Shown one piece after another: positions 27,066-40,469 of a DNA stretch of 64,000 bases. Each line of letters opens with the position of its first letter. The stretch's first letter is position 1. A program made the position numbers and the translations under genes. Location of the stretch: NCBI RefSeq assembly GCF_040436345.1, contig NC_133218.1, forward strand, positions 3,038,021 through 3,102,020. The letters run 5' to 3'. This stretch comes from Pagrus major. Its lineage: Eukaryota > Chordata > Actinopteri > Spariformes > Sparidae. The notes below the pieces were generated by a model. The model searched no databases, was not told where the DNA came from, and was given only the letters and a program-made list of their open reading frames with translations.

Positions 27066-27556
27066 GTACTCAAATACGGCAGCCTGCTCAGTGGCCTTAC
27101 ACTTCTAAGTCTGATGCTGTGGTTACCCCTCTAGCTTCACTTCCTGAAGAGCCCCTCTAGTGCAGTAGTGTAAAGAGCAAGATAAGTCCACATTGGGGTT
27201 TGGTCAGGGTGGTTGGATTGGTCATACATTGCTGGTGGCCAAGATTGAATTGTTTTAAAGTTAACTTACATAAATTACATAACTTGCTTTATGTACTTAA
27301 TGTCACTCACTGACATTACACGACATGAGTTACATAACTGAATGTAGTTATTTTGACCCAAAGTATGATCTTTTCTTAAACCTAACCAAATAGTTTTGGT
27401 GCCCAAACCTAACCAAACCACAACCGTTTGTCAACATTAATAAAGTCCAAAAGTCATAATATGTTAATATGTTATTGCTAGAGGGTTAGGTAGAGTGTCG
27501 TACCACTGACCAAGTTGCTGTATTTGACGGGGAGTTGGGAGTGAGAACAGGTTGAT
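27066..27556. mobile_element. Inverted-repeat MITE family B, copy 2
   Basis: The left part CAGCCTGCTCAGTGGCC and the right end (inverted CAACCTGTTCTCACTCCCAA, then CAGCAACTTGGTCAGTGG) form an inverted repeat. The left terminus is truncated. Internal blocks match copy 1 at 6573-7102 (TTACATAACTTGCTTTATGT, GACCCAAAGTATGATC, CCTAACCAAA). No transposase is present. Confidence 0.75.
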
Positions 27557-27840
27557 ACGCAGATTTTGGGAAAAAAAAAAACCACCCCCGACACGGAAAA
27601 GTGGAAGGGATTGGTCATTAAAGTTGTAAACTTGGACATTTGCATGAGTTTTTACTTTTTGTGGTGTTTGTGTTGTGAAACGTGCTAACATCTTTGTAGT
27701 TGCCATTTCCACTCAGTTGATTTGTTCTCAAATCTTTGCCAGCATACAGTACTAGCCTTCTTCTGCTTCTTTTAAATTCTGTTTAAATGTAATCAAAATA
27801 TGCTTTTATTCAATTAAAATTGACTATTATCATAGATATT

Positions 27841-27843
27841 TTA

Positions 27844-27889
<46 letters not shown>
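27841..27889 (+). repeat. (ATT)n microsatellite
   Basis: About 16 tandem ATT units. The poly-Ile ORF over it is not a gene. Confidence 0.97.
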
Positions 27890-27890
<1 letters not shown>

Positions 27891-28029
27891 AATTGACTTA
27901 CCATACAAACATCAGTTTGCTGCCTTCCATGTTTTCCCAGAGCAGATGCACTGGAACGCATTTAGATCGGAAGTTGGGAAAGTCGGAACTATTGACTTCC
28001 AACTTACAGTGGATTGCAGCATTATTGCA

Positions 28030-28110
28030 CAGACATGAGAGTGGTATTGATCTTCTCATATAACTCTCGGCAAGACAACAACATCGAACTATTCTTTCAA
28101 TGCTACCATC
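28030..28110 (+). repeat. Repeat family D, right part of a split copy
   Basis: CACAGACATGAGAGTGGTAT, TGATCTTCTCATATAACTCT and CGGCAAGACAA follow in the order expected after the 26965-27065 half. The end near 28100 (TCGAACTATTCTTT) fits the terminus of the family. Confidence 0.65.
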
Positions 28111-29572
28111 CAGTCTGTTTGAACACAACTGTTCCAAAGAAATAATCATTAACAGGTTCTTGAGTGAAGCCACAGTTAATAAAAGCTTTGACTCATGTGC
28201 TGTCTTTTAGCTATTCTGTGGATGTTACTCTACATTTCCAGAAATCTGATTTTACTGAGGTCAAATGTAACTTTTAGAGCTTGCTGCTATTTGTAAGTAA
28301 TTGTGTCCGTTTTGTGTTCAGGCATCATTAACCTATCTGCAGTGGTTGCTGCGGTGACAGCATGAGTGTGCAAAGTATGCTAATAAATACAACCAAAACA
28401 GAAAGCTGCAGGCTGATGAGGAATACAGATGTATCCTTCTGCACTTGAGGCCAGAGCATTTAGTTACGGTGTTAAACTCCTCGCTCACATCAGGCTGAAT
28501 CAGCGAGGACGGAGGTCGCTGATGTGCAGCCATGTTTCATACTGCAGTCTACTGTAATTGCACCCTGGATTTGGCGTCAACGTGCGTCAAAAGTGGTATG
28601 AAGATAATTTTGCACTTACACAGTACCTCTACTTTCTTGTGAATCGGTTTTCAATCGTCTATGAGTGTGGTCTGAACCTGATTTGAAGAAAATTGATATC
28701 CATGTTTTTTTTTTAATGCCTGGCCTCGATGAAAAGCCGTTTGGCTGAGATTTAGCCCGCCTTTCTGGACATACTGCAGCTCTGGAGATTTTCACGCCTG
28801 TCTCTATCGCAGCCTGTGATTTACACAAAGCCCTCGATGCAATATGGTCCATGAGTCATTTCTGTTTGTGTCCAAGTGATTCTATGGTCCATATCAATCC
28901 TCCCAACACGCTGCCAGACTGATTCACTGTGGTTAACTGAATCATCTCTCAGTCAAACCAATACTTCTTCCATTCTTCTCTTTCAAACTGCATCTGTGTC
29001 CAGGACTCTGACTCATCTCTTCATCTTCACTTTATACATTGTGAAAAATCCCCAGCTTCCCAATGCGTTGGATTAATCTAATTGTTTGCATAGATGGTTG
29101 AGTGTTGTTTATAAACACTCATATTCATCCTTTGTTTTATATAAATGAGAATGAGTGTGTATGGATCGAATTCTGTGTGAAAATGTGGATGATTCATTTT
29201 GAATCACAGCTCTGTCTCTCCAGCATTGGTCATCTTCCTCCTCACAGAGAAAAATGAATTTGCGCTGGATATCCCAGATCTCTCGAAAGCATCTGTCAAA
29301 GCTTGGCCATTGTTTAAAAGATGACACAATACTACTATGTGGGTTTTTTTTTTTTCGCATTACCCAATTTTCTCCCAATTTGGAACAAACACTGTGGTCT
29401 TTGCTACTGCGAACTCCCACTCAGTGCAGGACACAGCACAGTGGAAAACTTGGTATCTTGAAGTTTTTATAAAGTTGGATAGATCTCTTAGTTTGTCTTT
29501 CTTTGCTTTTCTCTTTCAGTTTCTTTTCTCGGATCCTTTCACTCTCTGAGAGCAATCAAACAACCCAGCTGT
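28111..29572. other. Intergenic, no gene recognised
   Basis: ORFs up to 103 aa (29109-29420, minus strand) show no recognisable domain and overlap + strand ORFs of similar length. Confidence 0.5.
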
Positions 29573-29855
29573 CAGAATAAATGTTGGCAATGTACGTTTC
29601 TGCCAAACCACTGATATGTAAAAACTTTAAGTTTCTTTATGATGCAACTTTTACATTTACAACTTTCATTCCTATCTTTAGCAATGATGTGCTTATACTC
29701 TGGTTAGGTTAGGCACAAAAACCACTTGGTTAGAGTTAAGAAAAGATCACGTTTTGGCTTAAAATACCTGTTTTGGTCGCCACAAATAAGGCTGGAGATG
29801 TTCCAACTTTTTGGTGCCAGTACACGGTGTCACACTTACAAATGTGGAAATTCTG
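29573..29855 (+). repeat. Interspersed repeat family A, copy 6 (fullest)
   Basis: Runs from GTCAGAATAAATGTTGGCAA, through TTTCTTTATGATGCAACTTT, CTCTGGTTAGGTTAGGCAC, AAAGATCACGTTTTGGCTTA and ACCTGTTTTGGTCGCCACAA, to GGTGTCACACTTACAAATGT. It is the best reference copy for the family in this window. Confidence 0.8.
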
Positions 29856-30471
29856 TGTTCCCTCATCAAAAATATCCAGCAGTTTCACACTTTAAAATGT
29901 TGAAAAGCTCCATCACCATTGCCTCCAGCTCCAGACACATACTTGCCAACCCTCTTGATATTCCTAGGAGACTCATTTTTCAACACCCTCTCCCGGTTTC
30001 CTCCTGGGGTCACAATGCTTCTCTGTTTCTCCCGAATTTATGACCATTTTCCCCCTTTTAGCGATCACAAACTGTTTCTAGCACTGTACAGCATGCAGTC
30101 TGCTGTACTGTTGCACCTCATCCTCCTCCTCAGTGAGTGAGAGATGGAGAGAAGAAAGAACATATCAACAAATTCCAGACGCCTTGGAGAGAAGAATTTC
30201 AGTTTCATTGCATAAAGTTTTAAAGGAAAGGGGCTGTAAAATCTGCTTCACCGTTTTTTATGTCAATCATGGGGGTCACACCACGAAAATCCTCACCTAG
30301 AGGCTGACAAAAAGAGGGCAGTGGACAGACTCTCTAAGGGGCAGGTGCAAAAAATGTATGAATTAAATTATTCTGCGTTGTTTTCTGATAATTAAAAGTA
30401 AAATCAAAATTTTAAATAAAACAACATAAGAATGTCATTGTATTTTACTTTATTATTTTGTTGCAAATTGG
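29856..30471. other. Intergenic, nothing recognised
   Basis: No gene or repeat end could be supported. Confidence 0.5.
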
Positions 30472-30639
30472 TGAAGGTTCTCAGTCATCCAGGTCATGGT
30501 AATTCTAAGTGCTGTATCGTAGACAGCCGGACTTGTTTCGGTGTCTTGAAGACGTCTCACCTCTCATCCAAGAGGCTTCTTCAGTTCTGACTAACTGGAG
30601 GGGAGTTGGCAGGCTTTTAAACTCTGTGTGGGAGTGTCC

Positions 30640-31454
30640 TTACAGAGTCGTTAAGGACACGTGTGAGCTCTGAGTTTCAGAGTCGTTAGGGCCACTTGTG
30701 GGTCGTTGACCCAACCAGCCTTCATGTGGGTTGCTAGGGCTAGGTGAGCCCAGGTGTGAATGGTTGTTAAACAGTCTGGGGAGAGAAGTCAGTGCTGCAT
30801 TGTAGGTGGGTGATAAGTAATGTTGTAGGCCACCTCCTCTGTTCACAGAAGGTCGTTCCAGTTTGACATAGATGGATTCTTTTACTCCTCTTTCAAACCA
30901 TCTGTCTTCTCTGGCCAAGATGTTTACATTGTTGTCCTCAAAGGAATGACAGCAGAGTGGACAGCAATGTCTTCACCTGAAGAGTTGGTCCTCCTGTGTT
31001 GTGCCATTCGTTTATGGAGAGGTTGTTTTGTGTCCCCAATGTACACATCTGTGCAGTCCTGGCTGCATTGAACAGCAAAAACTGCATCAGTCTGCTTATG
31101 TCTGTGTGTTTTGTCCTTAGGATGGACAGGTTTCTGCATGTTTGTAGATTTAAAGTGAACCGGGATATGATGTTTCCTCCTCTCTGTTGCTCTGGATCTT
31201 TTAGAAGTTTTGACAAATGTCCAGTTTGGGTAGCCACAGGTTTTAAGTGCTCCCCTGGTGTACTTCTGTTCCTTCTCCTTCCTCTCTGTCAGTCTCAAAC
31301 TTCCCAAGAAGGGCAAACTGTCTCCTCTGACATCTCCCCGTGTGAACTTGATGTTATTGTCCACGGCATTTATATGGAAGAAGTTGAGAGCAGAGCCTTG
31401 ATTACCTTCACAGGAAGTAGAAGCCTTCACAGAACATATAACTGCTGTGAACAA
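30640..31454 (-). pseudogene. Penelope-like RT/GIY-YIG ORF, broken
   Basis: Two minus-strand frames cover one former reading frame. The upstream frame (30924-31454) carries a reverse-transcriptase tail (KFTRGDVRGDSLPFLG, then GALKTCGYPNWTF), the linker HPKDKTHRHKQTDAVFAVQC, and VYIGDTKQPLHKRMAQHRR, where YIG is the second half of the GIY-YIG signature. A frameshift near 30950 moves the frame into 30640-30918, which continues with REDRWFERGVKESIYVKLER and NRGGG, the Arg/Glu-containing nuclease core. Compared with family members as I recall them, roughly 50 residues appear to be missing between LPFLG and the RLTERKEKEQ segment, suggesting an internal deletion. The first 30 or so residues of the upstream frame do not look like the element. 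It is not functional. Confidence 0.85.
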
Positions 31455-31497
31455 AGTTCACACGGGAAGATGTCAGAGGAGACAGTCTGCCCTTCCA
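31455..31497 (+). repeat. Inverted duplicate scrap of the Penelope-like element
   Basis: The + strand here translates as KFTREDVRGDSLPFHG, nearly the same peptide as the minus strand gives at about 31304-31345. About 40 bp are thus present in both orientations roughly 110 bp apart. Confidence 0.85.
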
Positions 31498-31503
31498 TGG
31501 TGT

Positions 31504-34500
31504 CTGGTTGTTAATGCAGCCTTGGCAGAGCCTGATAGAAATGAGTTGGTTCAAAAATTCGATTTTCCATTAACTTCCTAACCTCCAAGGGCAGAGGGCA
31601 TCACATTTGACATGGAGGAAACACTCGACACAGAAAGCTTCACGAGCATTATCATATACAGTGCTACACTTTAAACCTACTGAAGTCCTGTCAGCAGCAG
31701 GTACAGAGTTAAATTGCGTCTTCAATCAAAGAGGCAATCCTTCAAGATTTGTCTTCTCAGTCCACTCCAGCTGATTGTGGCTGTTTGAGGATGTGCGATT
31801 AACAGTACATACTGTACATAACTTTACTGTATACTATCTGCCAGTGCAGGAAATTGAAAAATGCCAAAAAAGCATCTTTGATGTTACAATATAAAACCAA
31901 AACCTTGACGATCTTAACCTCTCTTTAGCATTTCACAAACAATCTGAGCATAACCGTACAAAAAGTATCTCTTCTGATTTCCTCTTCTTTTAGTGTGTGG
32001 TTTATTTTACTCTGAAGAGAACCTGGCAGAAGAAGTCAAACGAGCTGATGCAGCCAACAAAATCAGTTATATAATATTTATAACTCATATGGAACCTTTC
32101 AGTGAAGGTACATTAAAGCTTTTGGATGCTCCCATGTTATTCAATCATTGCTACAAGCTGTCTTTAACCCGATGCAGTGACGTGAACTTTCACACATCAG
32201 GTCGACATTAAAATTAATCCTGGCTCAGAAATATCAGCAACTTTTTTTAAATGTGGAATTACAAATTCACTGATCCACACATTTTGGGACTGCAGCAAAG
32301 TTTGGTGTGGTGTAGAACATTGGTTCTTAGAGTTACTGGGGTGATATTTGATTTTTAAAACCATCAATTTACCTGTTAGAGGATACAGTGAGGTGTCTTC
32401 GGAGTTTGATTATTCTTTTCCATTCTCTTTTTTTCCAATTATTTGAACAAGGAAAAAACAATGGCCATTGAAAAGAAATGTTAGTCAATTCTAAATCATA
32501 TGGGGCGATGTATTCCAGGCATTAACTACATAGAAACTTGGCCTGTATGCTTAAACCTGGTTTCAAGGCTTTTAGTTTGTGTTTGTTTTCTGGCCTTTGT
32601 TTGTTTTCCTTGTGTCTATCTGTCTATCTATCTATCTTGGTAAAATGTAGAGCAGATGGGCAATAATGCCACATAGGACATGGCAGTTATCAGAATCTAC
32701 CTTGTTGAACTTTGATTTGGTGAAGGAAAAAAAGATTGGCTGCTCGACAGATAGACTCAATAATAGATCAATAGATTGGAATGGTATTCAAGTTGTTGTT
32801 GTTATATGAAATACTGGGGTTGAGTCAAGCTTGTTTTTTTAAAGCGTGGGGTAAATTTGTGTTGTTGTATGTTATTTTTTGTTTTCTGGTCTTGTTCATC
32901 ATTAAGATTACGGTTTGTTGCTGAGACATCTAAAATAAAACTTATTTAAAAAATCTCTGCTGGCTCTTTGGATCCCAAACCTCTAAACACTCTTAATGAA
33001 TATGTGGGATGCCTGCAGGAGAGTTACTGTTATTAATCAACAAAAACATTTAACCCTCTGTGAAAGTCAAAACACACATGCTCATAGCTTGTGTCAGTTC
33101 AGACATGTACACTTCAACTTTGACTTCATCCCCTTGCTGACTTTTTACAAAGTTAGACTTGTGCCAGTGGTTGTGGTCGTGCCAGCTGGCGCACATAAAA
33201 CAGCAATCAGCAAATTTGGCTCTTGGGACTTGCTGGTAACTGTTTTCATCAGAACTGCATCATAAAGTTGAGTTGTGCTGAGTTAACAGGCTGCTTTGTA
33301 TGTTTATTTTTCCAAATTTCCTGTGCTATGACTGAGGTAGTGCATTATTTATGCTTCATAAGTTAAAATACCACAAGGTCCCTGCAGTCATTATGTACTG
33401 AATGAGACATGTACCAAAATGACGCCACCCGTGACTGCATATGCAGGGCATTATCATTTTATGATTTTAGTTTTCCTGATGTTTCAGGCTGCGGCTTTGG
33501 GATGGAGAGAGTTCACATCTCAGATCTCCTCTACTTTAAGAAAAGCTATCATCAATACTATGCTTCTTTCCCTTTAGAGTAAATTCATTCTGCAAACACC
33601 CTTGTTTTTTATTCCATTACTCATATTGTTCAGTGGCTTCCCTTTACAATAACAAGAATCATTAGATTAACTGAGGATACAGTGTTTCAAATCAACTCTA
33701 TCAAAATCGAGACATCCTTTTGGTTACAAGGAATTTATCTCAAAGCTGCTACCAATTTAACTTCAAACGTTTCTCCATGTTAAGGTCCCTCCAGTGAATG
33801 TTGTGTCTTTTATGGCAGTAATTGTGTAGTTAAATTGTTGAAGTCACCGTTGGACAGAGTACAAGGCACATTATGTCTCTGATCACGCAGAGGAGGACAA
33901 GTGACGCAGGAGTACTTCGACTGCAGCCAAGCTTTAAAATCTCCTAATAAATAGATTTTATTCTTAAATGTCTGAAAGTTCTTCCATTGCTCTTTTAACT
34001 GAGTAGTTTCTTCTTTGTTAAATGCAGTCGTCTTATTAAATTTCTACTCCTGGAGCTACTAACGAGCATCCGGCTTCCATTCAGTTTTCCCCCTGCAGCG
34101 TGATATACTGTATTTTCTTTCTTACATTCTTCATGAGAAAAACAACCCAGTGTCACTCGCAGATAAAGCTGCTGCTCTGCTGAAGTGTTGGCTGGGATGT
34201 AATGAAAATGCAAATTACATGAATTATTTGGTAATAATTGAAAGTAATGTAAGTGGAGATATGATGTAAATTATGCATTGTGCCTGGTAATTAACTTTCA
34301 GTTGGGCTTGTTTCTGGACTTGGAATCTGAGCGAGTGGTGGCAAAACACAAAAACAATAAATTATATCATCCTAAAGTGTTTTGAATGGAATAGAACATA
34401 TTCTTACAGCAGCCATTTTGCTGTGACTTGAAACTTAAATGCTGTTACGTCGTATGAGACACAAATGAGACGGAATAAGACAGATGGCAAAGCAGCCATC

Positions 34501-34513
34501 TTGCATTTTAATA
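31504..34513. other. Intergenic, no gene recognised
   Basis: AT-rich. A short (TCTA)n run lies at about 32610-32634. A 72-aa + strand ORF at 31993-32211 and others show no recognisable domain. Confidence 0.5.
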
Positions 34514-34515
34514 TA

Positions 34516-34717
34516 CAGTGAGGAAAATAAGTATTTGAACACCCTGCTATTTTGCTGTTTCTCCCACTTAGAAATCATGGAGGGGTCTGAAATTTTCATC
34601 GTAGGTGCATGTCCACTGTGAGAGAGATAAACTAAAAAGAAAAATCCAGAAATCACAATGCATGATTTTTTAACAATTTATTTGTGAGATATAGCTGCAA
34701 ATAAGTATTTGAACACC
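34516..34717 (+). repeat. Left terminal inverted repeat of the Tc1 element
   Basis: 202 bp. It has an outer direct repeat near 34522-34543 and an inner one near 34697-34717. It pairs without any mismatch I could find with 35919-36120. Confidence 0.95.
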
Positions 34718-34731
34718 TGAGAAAATGAATG

Positions 34732-35753
<1,022 letters not shown>

Positions 35754-35918
35754 GTTACAAGTTAAAGTCTTACTGATTGTATGGGGTGGACAGGTGTCTT
35801 TATGCAGCTAATGACCTCAAACAGGTGCATCTGATTCAGGATGATACATGGAGTGCAGGTGGACTTCTAATGGGCGGACTAACAGGTCTTTCAGGGTCAG
35901 AATTCTAGATGATACACA

Positions 35919-36120
35919 GGTGTTCAAATACTTATTTGCAGCTATATCTCACAAATAAATTGTTAAAAAATCATGCATTGTGATTTCTGGATTTTTCTTT
36001 TTAGTTTATCTCTCTCACAGTGGACATGCACCTACGATGAAAATTTCAGACCCCTCCATGATTTCTAAGTGGGAGAAACAGCAAAATAGCAGGGTGTTCA
36101 AATACTTATTTTCCTCACTG
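35919..36120 (-). repeat. Right terminal inverted repeat of the Tc1 element
   Basis: 202 bp, the mirror of the left end, with direct repeats at 35919-35939 and about 36093-36114. The transposase start codon lies 165 bp inside it, leaving a short leader. Confidence 0.95.
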
Positions 36121-36122
36121 TA

Positions 36123-36319
36123 AGGAGACTAGGAAAGTCGGGCGCACCGCACCAAACCAACTTTAGGGAGCGTTCAAGTTGAAAATGCAGACTGGAAATT
36201 CCAACTTCAAATGAAACGCACCATGACACTACTATCAATAACTTCCGAGGGGATCTGCTGGTTACCAAAGACAAGAAGTAGTTCGTACATAACCTCCTGT
36301 GAAAGCATGTCATTCAGAT
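36123..36319. repeat. Possible scrap of the 39384-type MITE
   Basis: GGAGCGTTCAAGTTGAAAAT and GACTGGAAATTCCAACTTCA resemble the cysteine-less, GTTGGAA-rich ends of the element at 39384-40469. No clean ends are present, so this is weak. Confidence 0.35.
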
Positions 36320-36440
36320 AGGCTAACTGTTTGGCCCTGGTTTTAGTTTTTGTGTTAAGCTAAACTAAGATAACCGGCTACTGGTGGTAGCTTCATATTG
36401 ACCGGTATATGCATGAGAATGGTATCTCATTTAAAAGTAT
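36320..36440 (+). repeat. Repeat family D, diverged copy
   Basis: TGTTAAGCTAAACTAAGATA, GGTAGCTTCATATTGACCGG and GCATGAGAATGGTATCTCAT follow the block order of the split copy at 26965/28030. Confidence 0.55.
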
Positions 36441-39383
36441 AATACGTAAGAGTTCTGCATTGAATTGTCTAAAAAATTCAAATTATTATATATTTTGTTG
36501 AGTTGTGTACATGTGTACAAGTTGGAGAACGATACTGAATTTAAGGTGAAATAAACTTTGAGACATTACCTCATCTGTGAATGTTTGTGCCTGAGTTACA
36601 TCAGTTGGATTTTCATCAGCATTGGTGGTTGTTTAATGCTGTATACGTCAATAGGGAAGTGAGCTTGATTTGAAAATAAATACATCTGTGTTTATTTGAG
36701 TTACTCATGCAGTGTTTATCTGCTGTAATCCGGTTGTTTGGCCAGATTACTTTACTGTACACTAGCCGTGAGCTAACGTTAGTGAGCAACGGCACACACA
36801 GAGGCTGTGTGGATAAATTAAGGACAACTCTCAATGAATTCCGTAGCCTACTCACCAGAGACTCTGCTTCTCCCACTTCTTTTACCCTCTCCCCTCTGTA
36901 ATGTTGCTCTTTTGGTACGGTAGCGTACATTTCCCCTCCAGCTCCAGTTGGCAGTCAACACTACAGTAGCCTACATAAACACCCGAAGACAGGGTTCAGT
37001 TTTGTTTTCTTGGCAAACATGTTTTGTTTCTGTTCCCTAAATGTAGAACTTTAGCAATGCTAAGCTAGCTACTAAGTGTGGCTGTTGATTGATCTCATGA
37101 AGAATAAAATATGAAGTTGTGTGTTCAGGCTGAAGTCATCGCTCCTCACAAGCAAATAAATGAACTCCAGCGGCCTTCATTGCAGTTTTATGTGGAGTGA
37201 ATCATGTTTGGCATCTGATGATTTTCCATTAAATATTATACGGCACTTGGAAATACAGTGCACAAACAAAAACCTTAATTTTATCTGAAAATGTTGAAAT
37301 CTGAATGCATTTAATTTCTTATTGGTCTCAACAGAAATAATGACGAAACACCCGCTGTCTTAAATCCAGCTCTTTTCTGGCGTAAGGAGGAGTTCACATG
37401 TGGTTCACTGTGGTGAAGTTTTCCCTGTTTCTTAAAGATCAATCAAGCCACACATGTGCTCGGACACACTGCCAGGGCAAGTCCGTGCTTTTCTGTCTAT
37501 TAGTCAGAACTGTCTCTGTTTTACACAGTGAGTCAAAGGATATAAGCTAGCATGAAAAGATGCAGCTGCCAGTGACTGTAGGGAAGAAGACCTTGATTTG
37601 AAACAGACAAGTACTTGGAAACTTTCGGGCCAAAGCACTCATAGACTGCCATGTTTTTTAAGATTTCAAATAAAACCCCAAATGTCTGACATCTAGAAGA
37701 ATATCTGTGCATATCAATATAAAACTCTTTTCATCTTTTGATCATAAAATGCCTCAGAGGTTACACCTGGAGGGACGAGTTGATCCAGACCTCGAAACAT
37801 TAAAAAGTCAGGATGGTCCGAGAAAGATTTAAAATAAAACGTTCAAATACATGAATGTCATTCTCTGTTCTCCAGTGTTTTTATCCTTAACCAATAATTC
37901 GGCGTGGTTTGTTGGTTTCTATGGATGTTTTAACATCTACTGTATCAACATTATATTAAATATAATTAAATTGAATAATTCTTAGAAAAATATAACAGGC
38001 AGGGAGAACTTTCTTCATAGCTGACAAAGACATTCAATTAGCAGTCACAAACCATATTAATTAAATATGTTGTGTTTCAAATTAATTACCACCAAAATAA
38101 AATAACATCTTCAGAAACTTTTTATTTTAATCCTGCACATCTCTCAGGGATGGCAATTAATTTTCTTCATAAAACAAACAAGTTAAAATCGTATCTTGCA
38201 ATAAACATCCCCAAAGTGAAAAAGACCTATAAACATCACTGAGAAAGAGATCAAAAGTGGATCCATATTAGCACATTAAGACAGAAGTTCACAGCAGAAC
38301 CACAGCGAAAAGAACACATGACATGTACTACACAGTTTTCTCGAGCAAAACTGAATTACCAGCCATTCTGCAATGTCTTTTGTAATGACACGGACATTGA
38401 GTATGCAGACAAATGGATTTGTGCTTGGCCCATTATCTCCGGCTGAAATGAAATAACTTCATTAGAGTGGCGGGCATACTGTGTGCCTGGGCTGCTGGAG
38501 CAGAAGGAGATTGACACAAGGAAAGACACGGAAAGGAAGAAAATAAAAAATATGGATTGAAAAAATTTGGCAGTAAATATAGCCCAAGGCAAACAGCAAT
38601 TATTGTAAAATATATTAGAATTCAGACGTGCATACAAAAACAGGTGTGCTGCATGTACAAACTCTAACAGAGCACACAACAGATACTAAGATTTAATTCT
38701 GCTTTCCTAATGATTCCCAAAATTCCTTAAATATTTAGTATACAAATATGGCAATATATGACATGAAGGGATATGAAACACAGATAAAAAGGACAAATAG
38801 TGCAATAGATTCTGAATCCCTCTGATTGATGGGAGTAGATTCAGATCACCTGTTGTGCAGGGTGTGGAGACCCAATCCTAGTTAATGAGTGAGAGCAGCT
38901 TGGGCCATTCCCCTCAAAGAGTGTGACAACGCCCTTTTGTGAAAGCTTAAGAGAGTTGGAGAATTCATAGCTCGAGTTTTTCTGATTCCTTCCATGCCAG
39001 ACTGCAGACCTCATCGTAACAGATTGTCCAGCTGAAACTCTGAAAGCACTGTTGAGGCCCTGTTGAGATTTCATTGCAGTCTTTTGTTCTTTCTGTTTGA
39101 GGGAAATTTTGAGCCTTCTGTAATCTAGTTGAGGGACTATGCAGTCACCATTCAACCGGGTTACCAGCATTACGGCCGTGCAGCCTGCAGGTTTCTTTTG
39201 TCGTTGAGCTTCATTGAACCCCTTTATACCCATTTTTTCCATTTAATTTAATTTGGGAAATTTTTGAAGGGAGGTTCCGGGAAGAAATGTATTTCATTAT
39301 CATTTGAGATTTTGGATTTCCAGTAAATACTACTTTTATATTCTCATGTGTTGTTAATTGAATTTCCTTGGAAGAGGCAGAAA
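36441..39383. other. Intergenic, no gene recognised
   Basis: AT-rich. A minus-strand ORF of 133 aa (38841-39242) is the longest open frame here. It shows no recognisable domain and is discussed as a finding. Confidence 0.5.
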
Positions 39384-40469
39384 GCTGCATTCATGTGGTC
39401 CTCGGATGGTTCTGTTTCCCGAGTTGGGAAGTTGTTCTTCCGTCATGTCTGAATGTGGGTGCAACATAGCCACCAAAAAGAAGTAGTTTCCATTTTATCT
39501 CTCAGAGCGTTTGAACATGTTGACAGCTGGTTCCAGTATTTGAATGACAAGGATTAATAGATACTATACTGACTATTCAATACATGACTTTGGTAAAAGT
39601 TTCTGACCATCAACCCAATGTTTACATTCTTCCGCGATGTTTCAGTGTCATATGTCAACTCAGCAACTCGTGTATCAAACTTTTCTCCGACTTTCTGAGT
39701 GGTTGTCCTGACTTGAGGGGGCATTCATGTGAATTTTCCTAGTTGCAAAAAAATGTTTTTTCCGATAATTCCGACAGCACATGAACACACCGTAAGAACT
39801 GTGTCCTTTGACTCAAACATTGACATTGACTCAAAGCTGAGGTAGAGAGTAATGTAACAGTGCTGAGAGTCTACATTGTCACATGTGAGGTAAAATGTTA
39901 ACATAAGAAAAGCAAACAGTGTCACATGTGGACTGGACATTTTTCACAAGTAATTTCTTTTTAATATATGAATGAAAATTTCCAAGTTTAAATTTTACAT
40001 GTTCAGATATTGTTTACATACATTTAAATGCAATTGGTGTTGGGGAGTAATGATGGGGCAGGTGTGGTTATTAGCTATTAATAATTACTAATCGTAATTA
40101 TTAATATTATTAATTAAATTATTAATTAAATCGATAAAACGGGCCATTCCCCTGGAACCAGAGACCAATAACCAGACCGGACAACAGTCTCAGCAGAAGT
40201 GTTCACTTTAAAACATATTATATTTAGAATTAAAGGAACAGTGAAGGAAATGAATCTGAGCACTGACCATTACAACCAGCAGCTACCACAAAGCATATGC
40301 ACAAATAATCACAGAAAACTGCTCTGTACAATATAATAGAATTTATTAATATTAGCAAACGTCCCTGTTGCTCACAAATTCCGACTTGAAGCACATGAAC
40401 ACACCAAAGTCGTAAGAAAGACTTCCGTACTCAGGAAGTGGGACCGTCTGAGGAGGACATGAATGCAGC
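39384..40469. mobile_element. Inverted-repeat MITE-like element
   Basis: The left end is GCTGCATTCATGTGGTCCTC followed by a TTTCCCGAGTTGGGAAG block. The right end, read inverted, is GCTGCATTCATGTCCTCCTC followed by CTTCCTGAGTACGGAAG. The arms extend about 60 bp. A further internal palindromic piece (CATTCATGTGAATTTTCC, 39723; inverted CACATGAACACACCGTAAG, to 39796) suggests one copy inserted in another. An AT-rich patch lies at 40070-40135. No transposase is present. Confidence 0.6.

Larger units (their letters stand above)
30472..31503 (-). mobile_element. Penelope-like retroelement fragment (Neptune/Poseidon type)
   Basis: The minus strand encodes the end of a reverse transcriptase followed by a GIY-YIG-type endonuclease region, the domain order of Penelope-like elements. 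Downstream of the stop the minus strand shows CTCTTGGATGAGAGGTGAGA and GACCTGGATGACTGAGAACC, typical of the 3' part of fish members. The copy is truncated on the 5' side, and an inverted scrap of the same element is joined at about 31455-31497. The strand-specific order and protein match make the class firm. The subfamily is recall. Confidence 0.85.

Noticed and set aside
30996..31514. 172-aa plus-strand ORF
   Set aside because: Antisense of the Penelope-like coding region, which reads clearly on the minus strand.
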